DNA of 64,000 nucleotides from Thioclava pacifica DSM 10166 (GTDB lineage: Bacteria; Pseudomonadota; Alphaproteobacteria; Rhodobacterales; Rhodobacteraceae): the NCBI RefSeq assembly GCF_000714535.1, contig NZ_AUND01000042.1:52747-116746 (forward strand), written 5' to 3'. The notes under the pieces were generated by a model that ran no database searches, had not been told where the DNA came from, and saw nothing but the letters and a program-made list of their open reading frames with translations. Of the stretch, positions 41,394 to 51,038 are shown one piece after another. Each line of letters starts with the position of its first letter. Within the stretch, counting starts at the first letter, position 1. Both the position numbers and the translations under genes were made by a program.

Positions 41394-42275
41394 ATGTTCG
41401 AGAGCTGTTCCGACCCCTCCGCCCTGCACGGGCTGTCATGGATGCTGTGCTACCTGACCACGGGTAAGCACCTGTTGTTCTATGGCTCCTTCGGGATCGT
41501 CCTGATCCTGCTGGCGATCACCGCCCCGGTGGCGCTGATCTTCGGATTCGGGGGCGCTCTGGCGGCGCGTTCGGCGCTCTGGCCGTTCAAGCTGATCGGG
41601 CGTGGCTACATCGCGATGGTGCGCGGCGTACCCGACATCATCTTCTTTCTCTTCGTGCCGATCGCAATGGACCAGGGGCTCGAGTTCCTGAAGTCGCGCG
41701 CGGTCTGCGAGGATACTTCCGCGCCGGTATGGTCGAATAACGAATTCCATGTCTGCGCCGCGGCCAAGATCCCGCTGGGATCGTCGCCGCAGCTCTATCA
41801 CGAGATCTATGGCTTTGCGCTGGCCGTGATCGCCTTCTCGGTGGTCTATGGGGCCTTTGCCGCGAATGTCCTTTACGGGGCGATGCAGGCCGTGCCGCGC
41901 GCGCAGCTCGAGACGGCCGAGGCCTATGGCATGACGCGTGCGCAGGTGAACCGTCGCGTGCTGATCCCGCAAATGTGGGCCTATGCGATCCCGGGTCTGT
42001 CGAACCTCTGGATGATCCTGATCAAGGCCACGCCACTGCTGTTCCTTCTGGGGATCGAGGATATCGTTTACTGGGCGCGCGAGCTGGGCGCGACCAAATC
42101 CCAGATCTATGCTTTCCCGCATCCTGACTGGCGGCTCTATTACTTCCTCGTGCTGCTGGTCTTCTACCTCCTGATGACCAAGCTGTCGGAAATCGTGCTC
42201 GCCAAGATCAACCGCCGCATCGCCTTCGGGCAGGCCACGGCGGCGGGCGAGGCGCTGAGAAAGGCAGGCGCATGA
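41394..42275 (+). CDS. Amino-acid ABC transporter permease (HisQ-like)
   Basis: A 293-residue inner-membrane permease with five or six helices. The cytoplasmic EAA loop is ETAEAYGMTRAQVNRRVLIPQM. Compared with typical HisQ it has an extra periplasmic insert around residues 100-125 containing two cysteines (CEDTSAPVWSNNEFHVC). Its stop overlaps the next permease start (ATGA). Confidence 0.92.
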   Translation: MFESCSDPSALHGLSWMLCYLTTGKHLLFYGSFGIVLILLAITAPVALIFGFGGALAARSALWPFKLIGRGYIAMVRGVPDIIFFLFVPIAMDQGLEFLKSRAVCEDTSAPVWSNNEFHVCAAAKIPLGSSPQLYHEIYGFALAVIAFSVVYGAFAANVLYGAMQAVPRAQLETAEAYGMTRAQVNRRVLIPQMWAYAIPGLSNLWMILIKATPLLFLLGIEDIVYWARELGATKSQIYAFPHPDWRLYYFLVLLVFYLLMTKLSEIVLAKINRRIAFGQATAAGEALRKAGA

Positions 42276-43099
42276 GCTGTATCCAGACCATCGCGGATTA
42301 CGGGCTGCGCTCGATCGGGATCGGCGAGCGGATGCTGCCGCGCTCCGATTTCACCATGTGCCAGCAGTTCACTCTGATCGGCTCGGGGATGCTCTGGAAC
42401 CTCTATTTCGGGATCCTCGCGCTGCTGGCAGGTTTCTTCCTCGCGACCTTGTTGGCGGTCGCGAAGAATTCCGAGCAGGCGCTGTTTCGCAAGCCCGCCG
42501 AGTGGTTCATCTTCGTCTTCCGGGGCTCGCCCCTCTTCATCCAGTTCTTCCTTGCCTATGAGGCCTTTGCGATGCTGCCCCGCGCGGGCATCCCGATCTT
42601 CGGGATCACGGTCGCGACCGACTGGATCACGCGGGCCTGGGCCGGGGCTCTGGTCGTATTGTTCTTCAACACCTCCGCCTATGCCGCCGAAATCTTCTAC
42701 GGCGCGCTGCGTTCGGTCCCGAAAGGTGATCTCGAGGCGGCGGATGCCTACGGCATGGCCGGCTGGACCAAGTTCCGCCGCGTGACCTGGCCGACGATGT
42801 TGCGGCTCGGCTGGCCGTCCTACACCAACGAGGCGATCTTCCTCTTCCATGCCACGACGCTTGTCTTCTTCTCGGGCTTCCCGGCGTTCCGGCAGGAGGG
42901 CGACGCGCTCTATTACGCGAAATATTTCGCGGACAAGACCTTCAACCCCTTCATCCCTTACCCGATCGCGGCGTTCTACTTCATCTTGCTCACGCTTTGC
43001 GTTATCGCGGTCTTCGGATTGATCAACCGCCGACTGAATCGTCACATCCCGCAGGAAAGCCGCAGGCGTATCCGGTTCAGGCCGCAGATTATCAGGTAA
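42272..43099 (+). CDS. Amino-acid ABC transporter permease (HisM-like)
   Basis: A 275-residue permease with five or six helices. The EAA loop is DLEAADAYGMAGWTKFRRVTWP and FRGSPLFIQFFLAYE is typical of HisM/ArtM. Forms the heterodimeric channel with the previous gene. It ends 3 bp before the GS-like gene. Confidence 0.92.
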   Translation: MSCIQTIADYGLRSIGIGERMLPRSDFTMCQQFTLIGSGMLWNLYFGILALLAGFFLATLLAVAKNSEQALFRKPAEWFIFVFRGSPLFIQFFLAYEAFAMLPRAGIPIFGITVATDWITRAWAGALVVLFFNTSAYAAEIFYGALRSVPKGDLEAADAYGMAGWTKFRRVTWPTMLRLGWPSYTNEAIFLFHATTLVFFSGFPAFRQEGDALYYAKYFADKTFNPFIPYPIAAFYFILLTLCVIAVFGLINRRLNRHIPQESRRRIRFRPQIIR

Positions 43100-43102
43100 C
43101 CA

Positions 43103-44434
43103 ATGAACTGGCTTCAAGACCACCCCGATGTTCGCACGATCCGCGTTGCGGCGGCCGATCTCAACGGGGTGGCGCGCGGTAAGCGCCTGCCCGCACGCTT
43201 TGCCGACAAGGTCTTTACCGAGGGCACGCGCTTTCCGTTCTCGGTGATGAATCTCGACATCTGGGGCGAGGATATCGAGGATAGCCCGCTCGTCTTCGAA
43301 TCCGGCGATTGCGACGGCCTTCTGATGCCGACCGAACGGGGCTTCCTGCCGATGCCCTGGCTCTCGGCTCCGACCGCGCTGCTGCCGATCTGGATGTTCC
43401 ACATGGACGGCAAGCCCTATGCGGGCGATCCGCGCCAGGCGCTGGCGCGGGTGATGGATCGCTACAAGGCGCTCGGGCTCACCCCGGTGGTCGCGACGGA
43501 GCTGGAGTTCTTCCTGATCGACGATAGCGGCAAGACCCTGCGGGTCCCGCCGAGCCCGCGTTCGGGCAAACGCCGCACCGGGGGGGAGGTCCTGTCCCTG
43601 CGAGCGCTCGACGCTTTCGACATCTTCTTCACCGAGCTCTACGAAGCCTGCGAGCAGATGGACATTCCCGCCGATACGGCGATCTCAGAGGCCGGTCCGG
43701 GCCAGTTCGAAATCAATCTGAGCCATCAGGCAGATCCGCTGCGCGCGGCGGATGACAGCTGGCTCTTCAAGATGCTGGTGAAGGGGCTTGCGCGGCGCCA
43801 TGGGTTCGCCGCCTCCTTCATGGCGAAACCTTACGACGAATGGTCCGGCAACGGGATGCATATGCATTTCTCGGTGCTCGACCGTGACGGCAACAACATC
43901 TTCAACGACGGTTCGGCGCAGGGCTCTGACAAGCTGCGCCATGCGGTTGCGGGCTGCCTTGCGGCGATGGAGGGTTCAACCCTGATCTTCGCTCCGCATG
44001 AGAACAGCTATGACCGGCTGGTCCCCGACGCCCATGCGCCGACCGGGATTGCCTGGGCCTATGAGAACCGGACCTCGGCGCTGCGCATCCCGGCCTCGGG
44101 CCCCGCTGCGCGGCGCATCGAGCACCGGGTCGCGGGAGGCGATGTGAACCCCTATCTGATGATCGCGGCAATCCTCGGCGCGGCGCTGATCGGGATCGAG
44201 GACGAGATGGAGGCTCCGCCGCCGATCAAGGGCAATGCCTATGCGCTCGACCTGCCGCAGATGCCTACGGATTGGGGCACCGCGATCGAGGCTTTCGCGA
44301 GCTGCAAGATGATGCCGCGGATCTTCGAGCGTGAGCTGATCGACAATTTCGCCATGACCAAGCGCCAGGAGCTGCATTACATGGCGGAACTCTCCGAACA
44401 GGAACAGACCGAACTGTATCTCGACACGGTCTGA
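43103..44434 (+). CDS. Glutamine synthetase family protein (gamma-glutamylamine ligase-like)
   Basis: A 443-residue GS-fold ligase. Metal and substrate segments are GPGQFEINLSHQADP, GNGMHMHFSV and NRTSALRIPASGPAARRIEH. It is a clear paralogue of the gene at 2776-4140 but not a close copy. It closes the amino-acid/amine ABC operon, three bases after the HisM-like permease, suggesting that the imported amine is gamma-glutamylated on entry. Neither paralogue shows the Tyr loop of regulated GlnA. Substrate unknown. Confidence 0.88.
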   Translation: MNWLQDHPDVRTIRVAAADLNGVARGKRLPARFADKVFTEGTRFPFSVMNLDIWGEDIEDSPLVFESGDCDGLLMPTERGFLPMPWLSAPTALLPIWMFHMDGKPYAGDPRQALARVMDRYKALGLTPVVATELEFFLIDDSGKTLRVPPSPRSGKRRTGGEVLSLRALDAFDIFFTELYEACEQMDIPADTAISEAGPGQFEINLSHQADPLRAADDSWLFKMLVKGLARRHGFAASFMAKPYDEWSGNGMHMHFSVLDRDGNNIFNDGSAQGSDKLRHAVAGCLAAMEGSTLIFAPHENSYDRLVPDAHAPTGIAWAYENRTSALRIPASGPAARRIEHRVAGGDVNPYLMIAAILGAALIGIEDEMEAPPPIKGNAYALDLPQMPTDWGTAIEAFASCKMMPRIFERELIDNFAMTKRQELHYMAELSEQEQTELYLDTV

Positions 44435-44477
44435 GGGCGTTCCGCCTGCATCGCGGGTGGGCGAACGTTCTTGATCC

Positions 44478-44704
44478 GGAGGGGGCTTTACCGCTTTCGC
44501 CGGAGGGCGAATATCTTGTTCTGGAGGGGGGCTCTGCCGCCTTCGCCGGAGGGCGAAAATCCTGATCTGGAGGGGGCTCTGCCGCCTTCGCCGGAGGGCG
44601 AAAATCCTGTTCTGGAGGGGGCTTTGCCGCCTTCGCCGGAGGGCGAAAACCCTGATCTGGAGGGGGCTCTGCCCCCGCCGCGCGTGCCGCGCGTCCCCCC
44701 GAGA
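44478..44704. repeat. 45-bp tandem repeat array, five units
   Basis: Units beginning GGAGGGGGCT start at 44478, 44523, 44569, 44614 and 44659 (45, 46, 45 and 45 bp apart). Each carries CGCCGGAGGGCGA, a short hairpin, then an A/T-richer spacer (AAAATCCTGATCT). The fifth runs into GCCCCCGCC and the palindromic arm. The frame is open across the array only because 45 is a multiple of 3; codon use and amino-acid repetition (GALPPSPEGENP) look non-coding. Same unit as at 37861 (47 bp). Confidence 0.85.
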
Positions 44705-44727
44705 TATTTTCATCAAGAAGAAGGGGA
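44692..44727. repeat. Conserved arm of the intergenic repeat element
   Basis: The segment with CCCCCCGAGATATTTTC and TCAAGAAGAAGGGG is nearly identical to the left arm at 37944-37973. Only one orientation is present here, so the second copy is a half element. It lies between the tandem array and the glycine riboswitch, in the 667-bp gene-less stretch 44435-45101. Confidence 0.75.
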
Positions 44728-44854
44728 GGCGGCGCCTTGCGCCTCTTGCTTGGGCAAATTCGCGCGAGGAGTGTCGGTTTTCGCTCCGAAACGGCGCATT
44801 TGGAGATTGGGGCTTGTCAGTGGCACAGCGGCCGGGCTATGCGAGTCTATGTCG

Positions 44855-45034
44855 GATACGGGAGAATCTGGGGGAAACCCCGGTGCCGAAGGAGCAACCG
44901 CCCCGGTAAACTCTCAGGCAAAAGGACCGCATCCGGCCAAGGACTCTGGAGAGAGGCGCTTAATGCGTCCGCCGAAGGGATAACGATCTCAGGCGCCCGA
45001 AACCGGAAACGGGGGAGGGCAAGGACAGAGGGGG
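44855..45034 (+). ncRNA. Tandem glycine riboswitch
   Basis: Two glycine aptamers sit upstream of gcvT. Aptamer 1 (about 44861-44955) has GCCGAAGGAGCAA and the conserved CTCTCAGGCAAAAGGAC. The linker-aptamer 2 unit starts at GGACTCTGGAGAG and shows GCCGAAGGGATAA, ATCTCAGG and AAGGACAGAGGGG. This is the gcvT-motif layout. Glycine binding turns on the cleavage operon. The second aptamer is more degenerate and lacks the usual CAAAAGGAC run. Confidence 0.92.
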
Positions 45035-45101
45035 CATCGGGCGGGCCGGGAACGGCCTATGGATCGATGCCGGGTCATCCGGCTGAAAGGGGAAGGCCGC
45101 G

Positions 45102-46205
45102 ATGAGCGATTTGAAACGCACACCGCTTTACGATCTGCATGTGGAGCTTGGCGCCAAGATGGTGCCCTTCGCGGGTTACGAGATGCCGGTGCAATATCCG
45201 CTGGGCGTGATGAAGGAGCATCTGCACACGCGCGCGCAGGCGGGGCTCTTCGATGTCTCGCATATGGGTCAGGTGATCGTGCCCGGCGCGGATGCGGCCG
45301 AGGCCTTCGAGGCGCTGGTTCCGGTCAGCCTGATGGGGCTGAAAGAGGGCCGTCAGCGTTATGCGATGTTCACCAATGACGAGGGCGGCATTCTCGACGA
45401 CCTGATGGTGGCCAATCGCGGCGATCATCTCTTCGTCGTGGTGAACGCGGCCTGCAAGGAGGCTGACATCGCGCATATGCGGGCGCATCTCGATCAGGTC
45501 GAGGAGATCACCGACCGCGCGCTGCTTGCGCTTCAGGGACCGGCGGCGGAAGGCGTGCTCGAGGCGCTGGTGCCGGGCGTTGCCGCGATGCGTTTCATGG
45601 ATGTGGGTATCTCTCAGTGGAACGGGGTGGAGCTTTGGATTTCGCGCTCGGGCTACACGGGCGAGGACGGTTACGAGATTTCCGTGCCTGCAGACCGGGC
45701 TGTGGAGTTTGCCAAGACGCTTCTGGCCGATGAGGCGGTTGAGCCGATCGGCCTGGGCGCGCGCGACAGCTTGCGTCTGGAAGCCGGGCTTTGCCTTTAC
45801 GGCCATGACATCGACACCACGACGAGCCCGGTCGAGGGCAACCTGTCCTGGGCGATTCAGAAGGTGCGGCGCAAGGGCGGCGAGCGCGAAGGCGGCTTCC
45901 CCGGTGCTGATCGCATCCTGACCGAACTGGAAGAGGGCCCGTCTCGCCTGCGTCTCGGGTTGCGCCCCGAGGGTCGTGCGCCGATGCGCGAGGGCGTCGA
46001 GATCTTCGCAAGTGCTGAGGGCGGCGCGCCGATCGGCCGCGTCACTTCGGGCGGTTTCGGCCCCTCGATCGAGGCGCCGATGGCGATGGCCTACCTGCCC
46101 GCCGACACCGCGGAAGGCACCACCGTCTATGGCGAGGTCCGCGGCAAGCGTCTGCCCGCCACGGTCGTGCCGATGCCCTTCCGCCCCTCCACCTACAAAC
46201 GCTGA
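45102..46205 (+). CDS. gcvT: Glycine cleavage system T protein (aminomethyltransferase)
   Basis: A 367-residue folate-dependent enzyme that releases ammonia from the aminomethyl-lipoyl group and makes 5,10-methylene-THF. The N-terminus [30 protein letters not shown] segment and [13 protein letters not shown] are signatures. First gene of gcvTHP, 67 bases after the riboswitch. A strong GGGGAAGG ribosome binding site precedes the ATG. Confidence 0.96.
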   Translation: MSDLKRTPLYDLHVELGAKMVPFAGYEMPVQYPLGVMKEHLHTRAQAGLFDVSHMGQVIVPGADAAEAFEALVPVSLMGLKEGRQRYAMFTNDEGGILDDLMVANRGDHLFVVVNAACKEADIAHMRAHLDQVEEITDRALLALQGPAAEGVLEALVPGVAAMRFMDVGISQWNGVELWISRSGYTGEDGYEISVPADRAVEFAKTLLADEAVEPIGLGARDSLRLEAGLCLYGHDIDTTTSPVEGNLSWAIQKVRRKGGEREGGFPGADRILTELEEGPSRLRLGLRPEGRAPMREGVEIFASAEGGAPIGRVTSGGFGPSIEAPMAMAYLPADTAEGTTVYGEVRGKRLPATVVPMPFRPSTYKR

Positions 46206-46228
46206 TAAAACCAACCGGGAGACCCCAG

Positions 46229-46588
46229 ATGAAATTCACCGAAGACCATGAATGGCTGAAGACCGAGGGCGATCTTGTGATCGTCGGGATCACCGAGCAC
46301 GCCTCCGAGCAGCTTGGCGATGTCGTTTTCGTCGAGCTGCCCGATGTGGGCGACGAAGTCTCCAAGGGTGACGAGATCTGCGTGATCGAGTCGGTCAAGG
46401 CTGCCTCGGATATCCTCGCGCCGCTTGATGGTGAGATCGTCGAGATCAATGAGGATCTGGCCGACAATCCGGGTCTCGTGAACGAAGACCCGCTCGGCAA
46501 AGCCTGGTTCTTCAAGATGAAACTGGCCGATGCTTCGGCACTCGAGGGCTTCATGGACGAAGCCGCCTACAAGGACTTCATCGGGTAA
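46229..46588 (+). CDS. gcvH: Glycine cleavage system H protein
   Basis: A 119-residue lipoyl carrier. The lipoylated lysine is Lys57 in IESVKAASD, with the ESVKA signature. It shuttles the aminomethyl group between GcvP and GcvT. The 23-bp gap upstream carries GGGAG as ribosome binding site. Confidence 0.97.
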   Translation: MKFTEDHEWLKTEGDLVIVGITEHASEQLGDVVFVELPDVGDEVSKGDEICVIESVKAASDILAPLDGEIVEINEDLADNPGLVNEDPLGKAWFFKMKLADASALEGFMDEAAYKDFIG

Positions 46589-46594
46589 TCGCAC

Positions 46595-49432
46595 ATGTTC
46601 ACCCCCACGACTTATGACACTTACGATTTCGCCAATCGCCGCCATATCGGGCCGTCCCCGTCCGAGATGGAGGAGATGCTCAAGGCCGTGGGGGCGCGTG
46701 ACCTCGACGCGCTGATCGACGAGACGGTGCCCCGCTCGATCCGGCAGGACAAGCCGCTGACCTGGGCCCCGCTGACCGAATTCGGCCTGCTTCAGAAGAT
46801 GGAAGAAGTAGCCAAGAAGAACCGCGTGATGGTCAGCCTGATCGGGCAGGGCTATTACGGCACCGTCACGCCGCCGGCGATCCAGCGCAACATCCTCGAG
46901 AACCCCGCCTGGTATACGGCCTACACGCCCTATCAGCCCGAGATCGCACAGGGCCGGCTCGAGGCGCTGCTGAACTACCAGACGATGGTCTCGGACCTGA
47001 CCGGGCTGCCGGTGGCCAATGCCTCGCTTCTCGACGAGGCGACGGCGGCGGCCGAGGCTATGGCGATGGCGCAGCGGGTCGCGAAGTCGAAGGCGATGGC
47101 GTTCTTCGTCGATGAGAACTGCCACCCGCAGACCATCGGCGTGATCAAGACCCGCGCCGAACCGCTCGGGATCGAGGTGATCGTGGGTGCGCCCGAGGCG
47201 CTCGCGGCCGACAAGGTCTTCGGCGCGATCTTCCAGTATCCGGGCACTTACGGCCATGTCCGCGACTTCACTGCCGAATGTGAAGCGCTTCACGCGGCAA
47301 AGGCCGTGGCGATCGTTGCGACTGATCTGCTTGCGCTTTGCCTGCTCAAGGAGCCGGGCGCGATGGGGGCCGATATCGCGGTGGGCTCGGCGCAGCGTTT
47401 CGGCGTGCCGATGGGCTATGGCGGCCCGCATGCGGCCTTCATGGCCTGCGCCGATCCGATGAAGCGCGCGATGCCGGGGCGGATTGTCGGTGTGTCCATC
47501 GACAGCCACGGCAACCGTGCTTATCGCCTCAGCCTGCAAACCCGCGAGCAGCATATCCGCCGCGAGAAAGCGACCTCGAATGTCTGCACCGCGCAGGCGC
47601 TGCTGGCCGTCATGGCGAGCTTCTACGCGGTCTTCCATGGCCCCGTCGGGCTGCGCGCGATTGCCGAGCGGGTGCATCTGCTGACCGTTCAGGTGGCCGA
47701 GGCGCTGAAAGCCGCTGGTGCCGTGGTCGAGCCTGACGCCTTCTTCGACACGCTCACCGTGAAGGTCGGCGTGGGCCAGCAGGGCATTCTCGCCGCGGCC
47801 CGCCATCGCGGGATCAACCTGCGCAAGGTGGGGCGTGACCGGGTCGGGATCTCGCTCGACGAGACCAGCGATCCGGGGATCGTCGCTCGGCTTCTGGATG
47901 CGTTCGGGATCACCGAGCCTGCGCCGGAAGCGACGCAGCCCTCCGTGCCCGACGCGCTGCTGCGGGAAAGCGAGTACCTGACCCATCCGGTCTTCCACAT
48001 GAACCGCGCCGAATCTGAGATGATGCGTTACATGCGCCGTCTGGCCGATCGTGATCTCGCGCTCGACCGGGCGATGATCCCGCTCGGATCGTGCACGATG
48101 AAGCTCAATGCGGCGGCCGAGATGATGCCGCTGACCTGGCCGGAATTCGGCTCGCTGCACCCCTTCGTGCCGGCCGATCAGGCGCAGGGCTATCACGAGG
48201 CGATTGCGGATCTGACCGAGAAGCTCTGCGAGATCACCGGCTATGACGCGTTCTCCATGCAGCCCAACTCGGGTGCGCAGGGGGAATATGCGGGGCTGTT
48301 GACCATCGCCGCGTATCACCGCGCCAATGGGGATGATCAGCGCGACATTTGCCTGATCCCGATGTCGGCCCACGGCACGAACCCGGCGTCGGCTCATATG
48401 GCGGGGATGAAGGTTGTGGTGGTGAACTCCGCCCCCAATGGTGACGTGGATCTCGAGGATTTCGAGGCCAAGGCCAAGGAGGCCGGCGAGCGTCTGGCGG
48501 CCTGTATGATCACCTACCCGTCTACCCATGGCGTGTTCGAGGAGACGGTGAAGCGCGTCTGCGAGATCACTCACGAGCTCGGCGGTCAGGTCTATATTGA
48601 CGGGGCGAACATGAACGCGCTCGTGGGGCTGGTGAAGCCCGGCGAAATCGGCGGGGATGTGAGCCACCTCAACCTGCACAAGACCTTCGCGATCCCGCAT
48701 GGCGGTGGCGGTCCGGGCATGGGTCCGATCGGTGTGAAGGCGCATCTCGCGCCCTTCCTGCCGGGCCATCCCGAGATCGGTGGCGAGGAAGGCCCGGTCT
48801 CGGCCGCGCCCTATGGCTCGGCTTCGATCCTGCTGATCTCCTGGGCCTATATCCTGATGATGGGCGGTGAGGGGCTGACCCAGGCGACCCGCGTGGCGAT
48901 CCTCAACGCCAATTACATCGCGGCGCGCCTGAAATCGGCTTATCCGATCCTGTTCATGGGCAATCGCGGGCGGGTCGCGCATGAGTGCATCCTCGACACC
49001 CGCAAGTTCGCCGATGTCGGCGTGACCGTGGACGATATCGCCAAGCGCCTGATCGACAACGGCTTCCACGCACCGACGATGAGCTGGCCCGTTGCGGGCA
49101 CGCTGATGGTCGAGCCGACTGAATCCGAGACCAAGGCCGAGATCGACCGCTTCATCACCGCGATGCTGGCGATCCGTGACGAGATCGCGGCGGTCGAGCG
49201 CGAGGAGATCACCCCCGAGGACAGCCCGCTGCGTCATGCGCCGCACACGGTCGAGGATCTGGTGGCCGATTGGGATCGCGCCTATTCGCGCGAGGCCGGG
49301 TGCTTCCCGGCGGGTGCGTTCCGGGTCGACAAGTACTGGCCGCCGGTGGGCCGGGTCGACAACGTCTGGGGTGACCGTAACCTCGTGTGCACCTGCCCGC
49401 CGCTTGAGGCCTATGCCGACGCGGCCGAGTGA
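46595..49432 (+). CDS. gcvP: Glycine dehydrogenase (decarboxylating), P protein
   Basis: A 945-residue single-chain PLP enzyme that decarboxylates glycine. The N-terminal half holds [10 protein letters not shown] near residue 18. The C-terminal half has the PLP lysine at Lys696 in [17 protein letters not shown]. It ends with [11 protein letters not shown]. Six bases after gcvH. The L protein (lpd) is not in the window, as usual because it is shared with other complexes. Confidence 0.97.
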   Translation: MFTPTTYDTYDFANRRHIGPSPSEMEEMLKAVGARDLDALIDETVPRSIRQDKPLTWAPLTEFGLLQKMEEVAKKNRVMVSLIGQGYYGTVTPPAIQRNILENPAWYTAYTPYQPEIAQGRLEALLNYQTMVSDLTGLPVANASLLDEATAAAEAMAMAQRVAKSKAMAFFVDENCHPQTIGVIKTRAEPLGIEVIVGAPEALAADKVFGAIFQYPGTYGHVRDFTAECEALHAAKAVAIVATDLLALCLLKEPGAMGADIAVGSAQRFGVPMGYGGPHAAFMACADPMKRAMPGRIVGVSIDSHGNRAYRLSLQTREQHIRREKATSNVCTAQALLAVMASFYAVFHGPVGLRAIAERVHLLTVQVAEALKAAGAVVEPDAFFDTLTVKVGVGQQGILAAARHRGINLRKVGRDRVGISLDETSDPGIVARLLDAFGITEPAPEATQPSVPDALLRESEYLTHPVFHMNRAESEMMRYMRRLADRDLALDRAMIPLGSCTMKLNAAAEMMPLTWPEFGSLHPFVPADQAQGYHEAIADLTEKLCEITGYDAFSMQPNSGAQGEYAGLLTIAAYHRANGDDQRDICLIPMSAHGTNPASAHMAGMKVVVVNSAPNGDVDLEDFEAKAKEAGERLAACMITYPSTHGVFEETVKRVCEITHELGGQVYIDGANMNALVGLVKPGEIGGDVSHLNLHKTFAIPHGGGGPGMGPIGVKAHLAPFLPGHPEIGGEEGPVSAAPYGSASILLISWAYILMMGGEGLTQATRVAILNANYIAARLKSAYPILFMGNRGRVAHECILDTRKFADVGVTVDDIAKRLIDNGFHAPTMSWPVAGTLMVEPTESETKAEIDRFITAMLAIRDEIAAVEREEITPEDSPLRHAPHTVEDLVADWDRAYSREAGCFPAGAFRVDKYWPPVGRVDNVWGDRNLVCTCPPLEAYADAAE

Positions 49433-49450
49433 GGCGGTTCAAAAGATGAA

Positions 49451-49478
49451 AAAGGCCGGGGCGATGCTCCGGCCTTTT
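49451..49478 (+). terminator. Rho-independent terminator of gcvTHP
   Basis: AAAGGCCGG and CCGGCCTTT arms around a 9-base loop, ending in TTTT; 19 bases after the gcvP stop. Confidence 0.9.
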
Positions 49479-49520
49479 GGTTTCGCGTGCAGGGTCGTGC
49501 GTACTGGTTTTCGCAAATGA

Positions 49521-49546
49521 AAAGGGCGACCCAAGGGCCGCCCTCT
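49521..49546 (-). terminator. Probable terminator of glpX
   Basis: On the minus strand AGGGCG-GCCCTTGGGT-CGCCCT is followed by TTTC. It sits 22 bases after the glpX stop. Confidence 0.7.
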
Positions 49547-49566
49547 CAATGACATTGCGGTCCCGA

Positions 49567-50532
49567 TCACTTCACCGGGTTGCGGTAGATCACGCGCCGG
49601 ACCGAACCGGTTTTCGAGCGCATCAGAAGCGTTTCGGATTCGATGTAGGTCGGCTCGCGCTTCACACCTTTCACGATCGAGCCATTCGTCACGCCGGTCG
49701 CGGCGAAGATCACGTCCGAACGGACCATCTCGTCGCGGGTGTAGACCTTGTTGAGATCGGTGATCCCTGCCTTTTTCGCGCGGCCACGTTCGTCGTCGTT
49801 GCGGAACAGCAGTTTGCCCCACATCTGGCCGCCCATGCATTTGAGCGCCGAGGCCGCGAGCACGCCTTCGGGGGCACCGCCCGAACCCATATACATGTCG
49901 ATCCCGGTGAAGTCGGGTTCGGCACAGTGAATGACACCGGCCACGTCGCCATCGGTGATCAGGCGGATCTTTGCGCCGGTTTCGCGGACCTCGGCAATCA
50001 TGTCCTCATGGCGGGGACGGTCGAGGATGCACACGGCAATGTCCTTGGGCTCGACGCCCTGAGCCTTGGCCAGCGCCACGACGCGTTCGGTCGGGCTCAT
50101 GTCTAGCGACACCACATCCGTCTCGTAGCCCGGGCCAATGGCGAGCTTTTCCATGTAGACGTCAGGGGCGTGCAGCATCGTGCCGCGCGGCGCCATTGCG
50201 ATCACGGTCAGCGCGTTGGGCATGTCCTTCGCGGTCAGGGTCGTCCCTTCGAGCGGGTCGAGTGCGATATCGACCTCGGGGCCGATGCCTTGGCCAACCT
50301 CTTCGCCGATATAGAGCATGGGCGCTTCGTCACGCTCGCCCTCGCCGATCACCACCGTCCCCCGGATTTCGAGCTTGTTGAGCTGTTCGCGCATCGCGTT
50401 CACCGCAGCCTGGTCGGCGGCCTTCTCGTCACCGCGCCCGATCAGGTCGGCGGAGGCGTGCGCCGCAGCTTCGGAAACGCGGGCGAGGCCCAGCGAAAGC
50501 ATACGGTCGTTGAAATCACTCGGAGGGGTCAT
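49567..50532 (-). CDS. glpX: Class II fructose-1,6-bisphosphatase
   Basis: A 321-residue GlpX-type phosphatase of gluconeogenesis and the Calvin-type sugar cycles. Metal-binding DPLEGTTL, GEGERDEAPML and the sugar loop GSGGAPEGVLAA are present. ATG at 50532 is chosen (AGGAAG at the right distance) over an in-frame Met seven codons earlier. Downstream of hom and the VOC gene on the same strand but with a gap of about 80 bp from the VOC stop, so it is probably an independent unit. Confidence 0.94.
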   Translation of the reverse strand: MTPPSDFNDRMLSLGLARVSEAAAHASADLIGRGDEKAADQAAVNAMREQLNKLEIRGTVVIGEGERDEAPMLYIGEEVGQGIGPEVDIALDPLEGTTLTAKDMPNALTVIAMAPRGTMLHAPDVYMEKLAIGPGYETDVVSLDMSPTERVVALAKAQGVEPKDIAVCILDRPRHEDMIAEVRETGAKIRLITDGDVAGVIHCAEPDFTGIDMYMGSGGAPEGVLAASALKCMGGQMWGKLLFRNDDERGRAKKAGITDLNKVYTRDEMVRSDVIFAATGVTNGSIVKGVKREPTYIESETLLMRSKTGSVRRVIYRNPVK

Positions 50533-50615
50533 CTGTTTCTTCCTGTCTGCCAAGGGGCGTTACGGGCCGGGCTCAGATAAAGCCTTTAGGGCAGGGAAGG
50601 GCAACCCTGTGAACG

Positions 50616-51035
50616 CTAACGCCGCACTGCTTGGGCTTCGGCGGGGCTGTGACAGGCCACGCAGAGCTTGTTGCCGTCGCAATCGCGGAAATAGGCGCCG
50701 TAATAATCGGGGTGGTAATGCGTGCGCAGCCCAGGTGCGCCCTCATCGGTACCACCCATCGCCAAGGCCTTCGCATGGACGGCATCGACGGTGGCGCGAT
50801 CTGGTGCGTCGAAGGCCACCATCGGCCCGTTGCCGGGTTCGGGAGCGTTGCCGTCATAGGGACGGGTGATGAAGAAGATCGGGCGGCTGCCATCCGCGGC
50901 GGTCCAACCCGCCCAGTGCTTGTCGGCTTCGGCAAAGCGCAGCCGCAGCCCGAGCCGCTCCATCAGCGGCGCGTAGAAGGCGAAAGCGCGCTCATACTCC
51001 GCGATGCCCAGCGACAGATGGCTGAGCATCGCCAT
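50616..51035 (-). CDS. VOC family protein (glyoxalase/dioxygenase fold)
   Basis: A 139-residue vicinal-oxygen-chelate domain. Possible metal ligands are His6 (in LSHLSLG), and His/Glu positions in THYHPDYYGAYFRD. It begins 3 bp after the hom stop, so is co-transcribed with hom. Substrate unknown; lactoylglutathione lyase-like enzymes and resistance proteins share the fold. Confidence 0.85.
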   Translation of the reverse strand: MAMLSHLSLGIAEYERAFAFYAPLMERLGLRLRFAEADKHWAGWTAADGSRPIFFITRPYDGNAPEPGNGPMVAFDAPDRATVDAVHAKALAMGGTDEGAPGLRTHYHPDYYGAYFRDCDGNKLCVACHSPAEAQAVRR

Positions 51036-51038
51036 GTC

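Noticed and set aside
44478..44704. CRISPR array
   Set aside because: Units are head-to-tail with no variable spacers and no cas genes are present.
44471..44983. A 170-codon frame through the tandem repeats, encoding GALPPSPEGENP repeats
   Set aside because: Open only because the unit is 45 bp; no ribosome binding site, and it runs into the riboswitch.
46193..49246. A 1017-codon open frame antisense to gcvP
   Set aside because: It lies wholly over gcvH/gcvP, which have clear family motifs; long antisense frames are expected in G+C-rich coding DNA.
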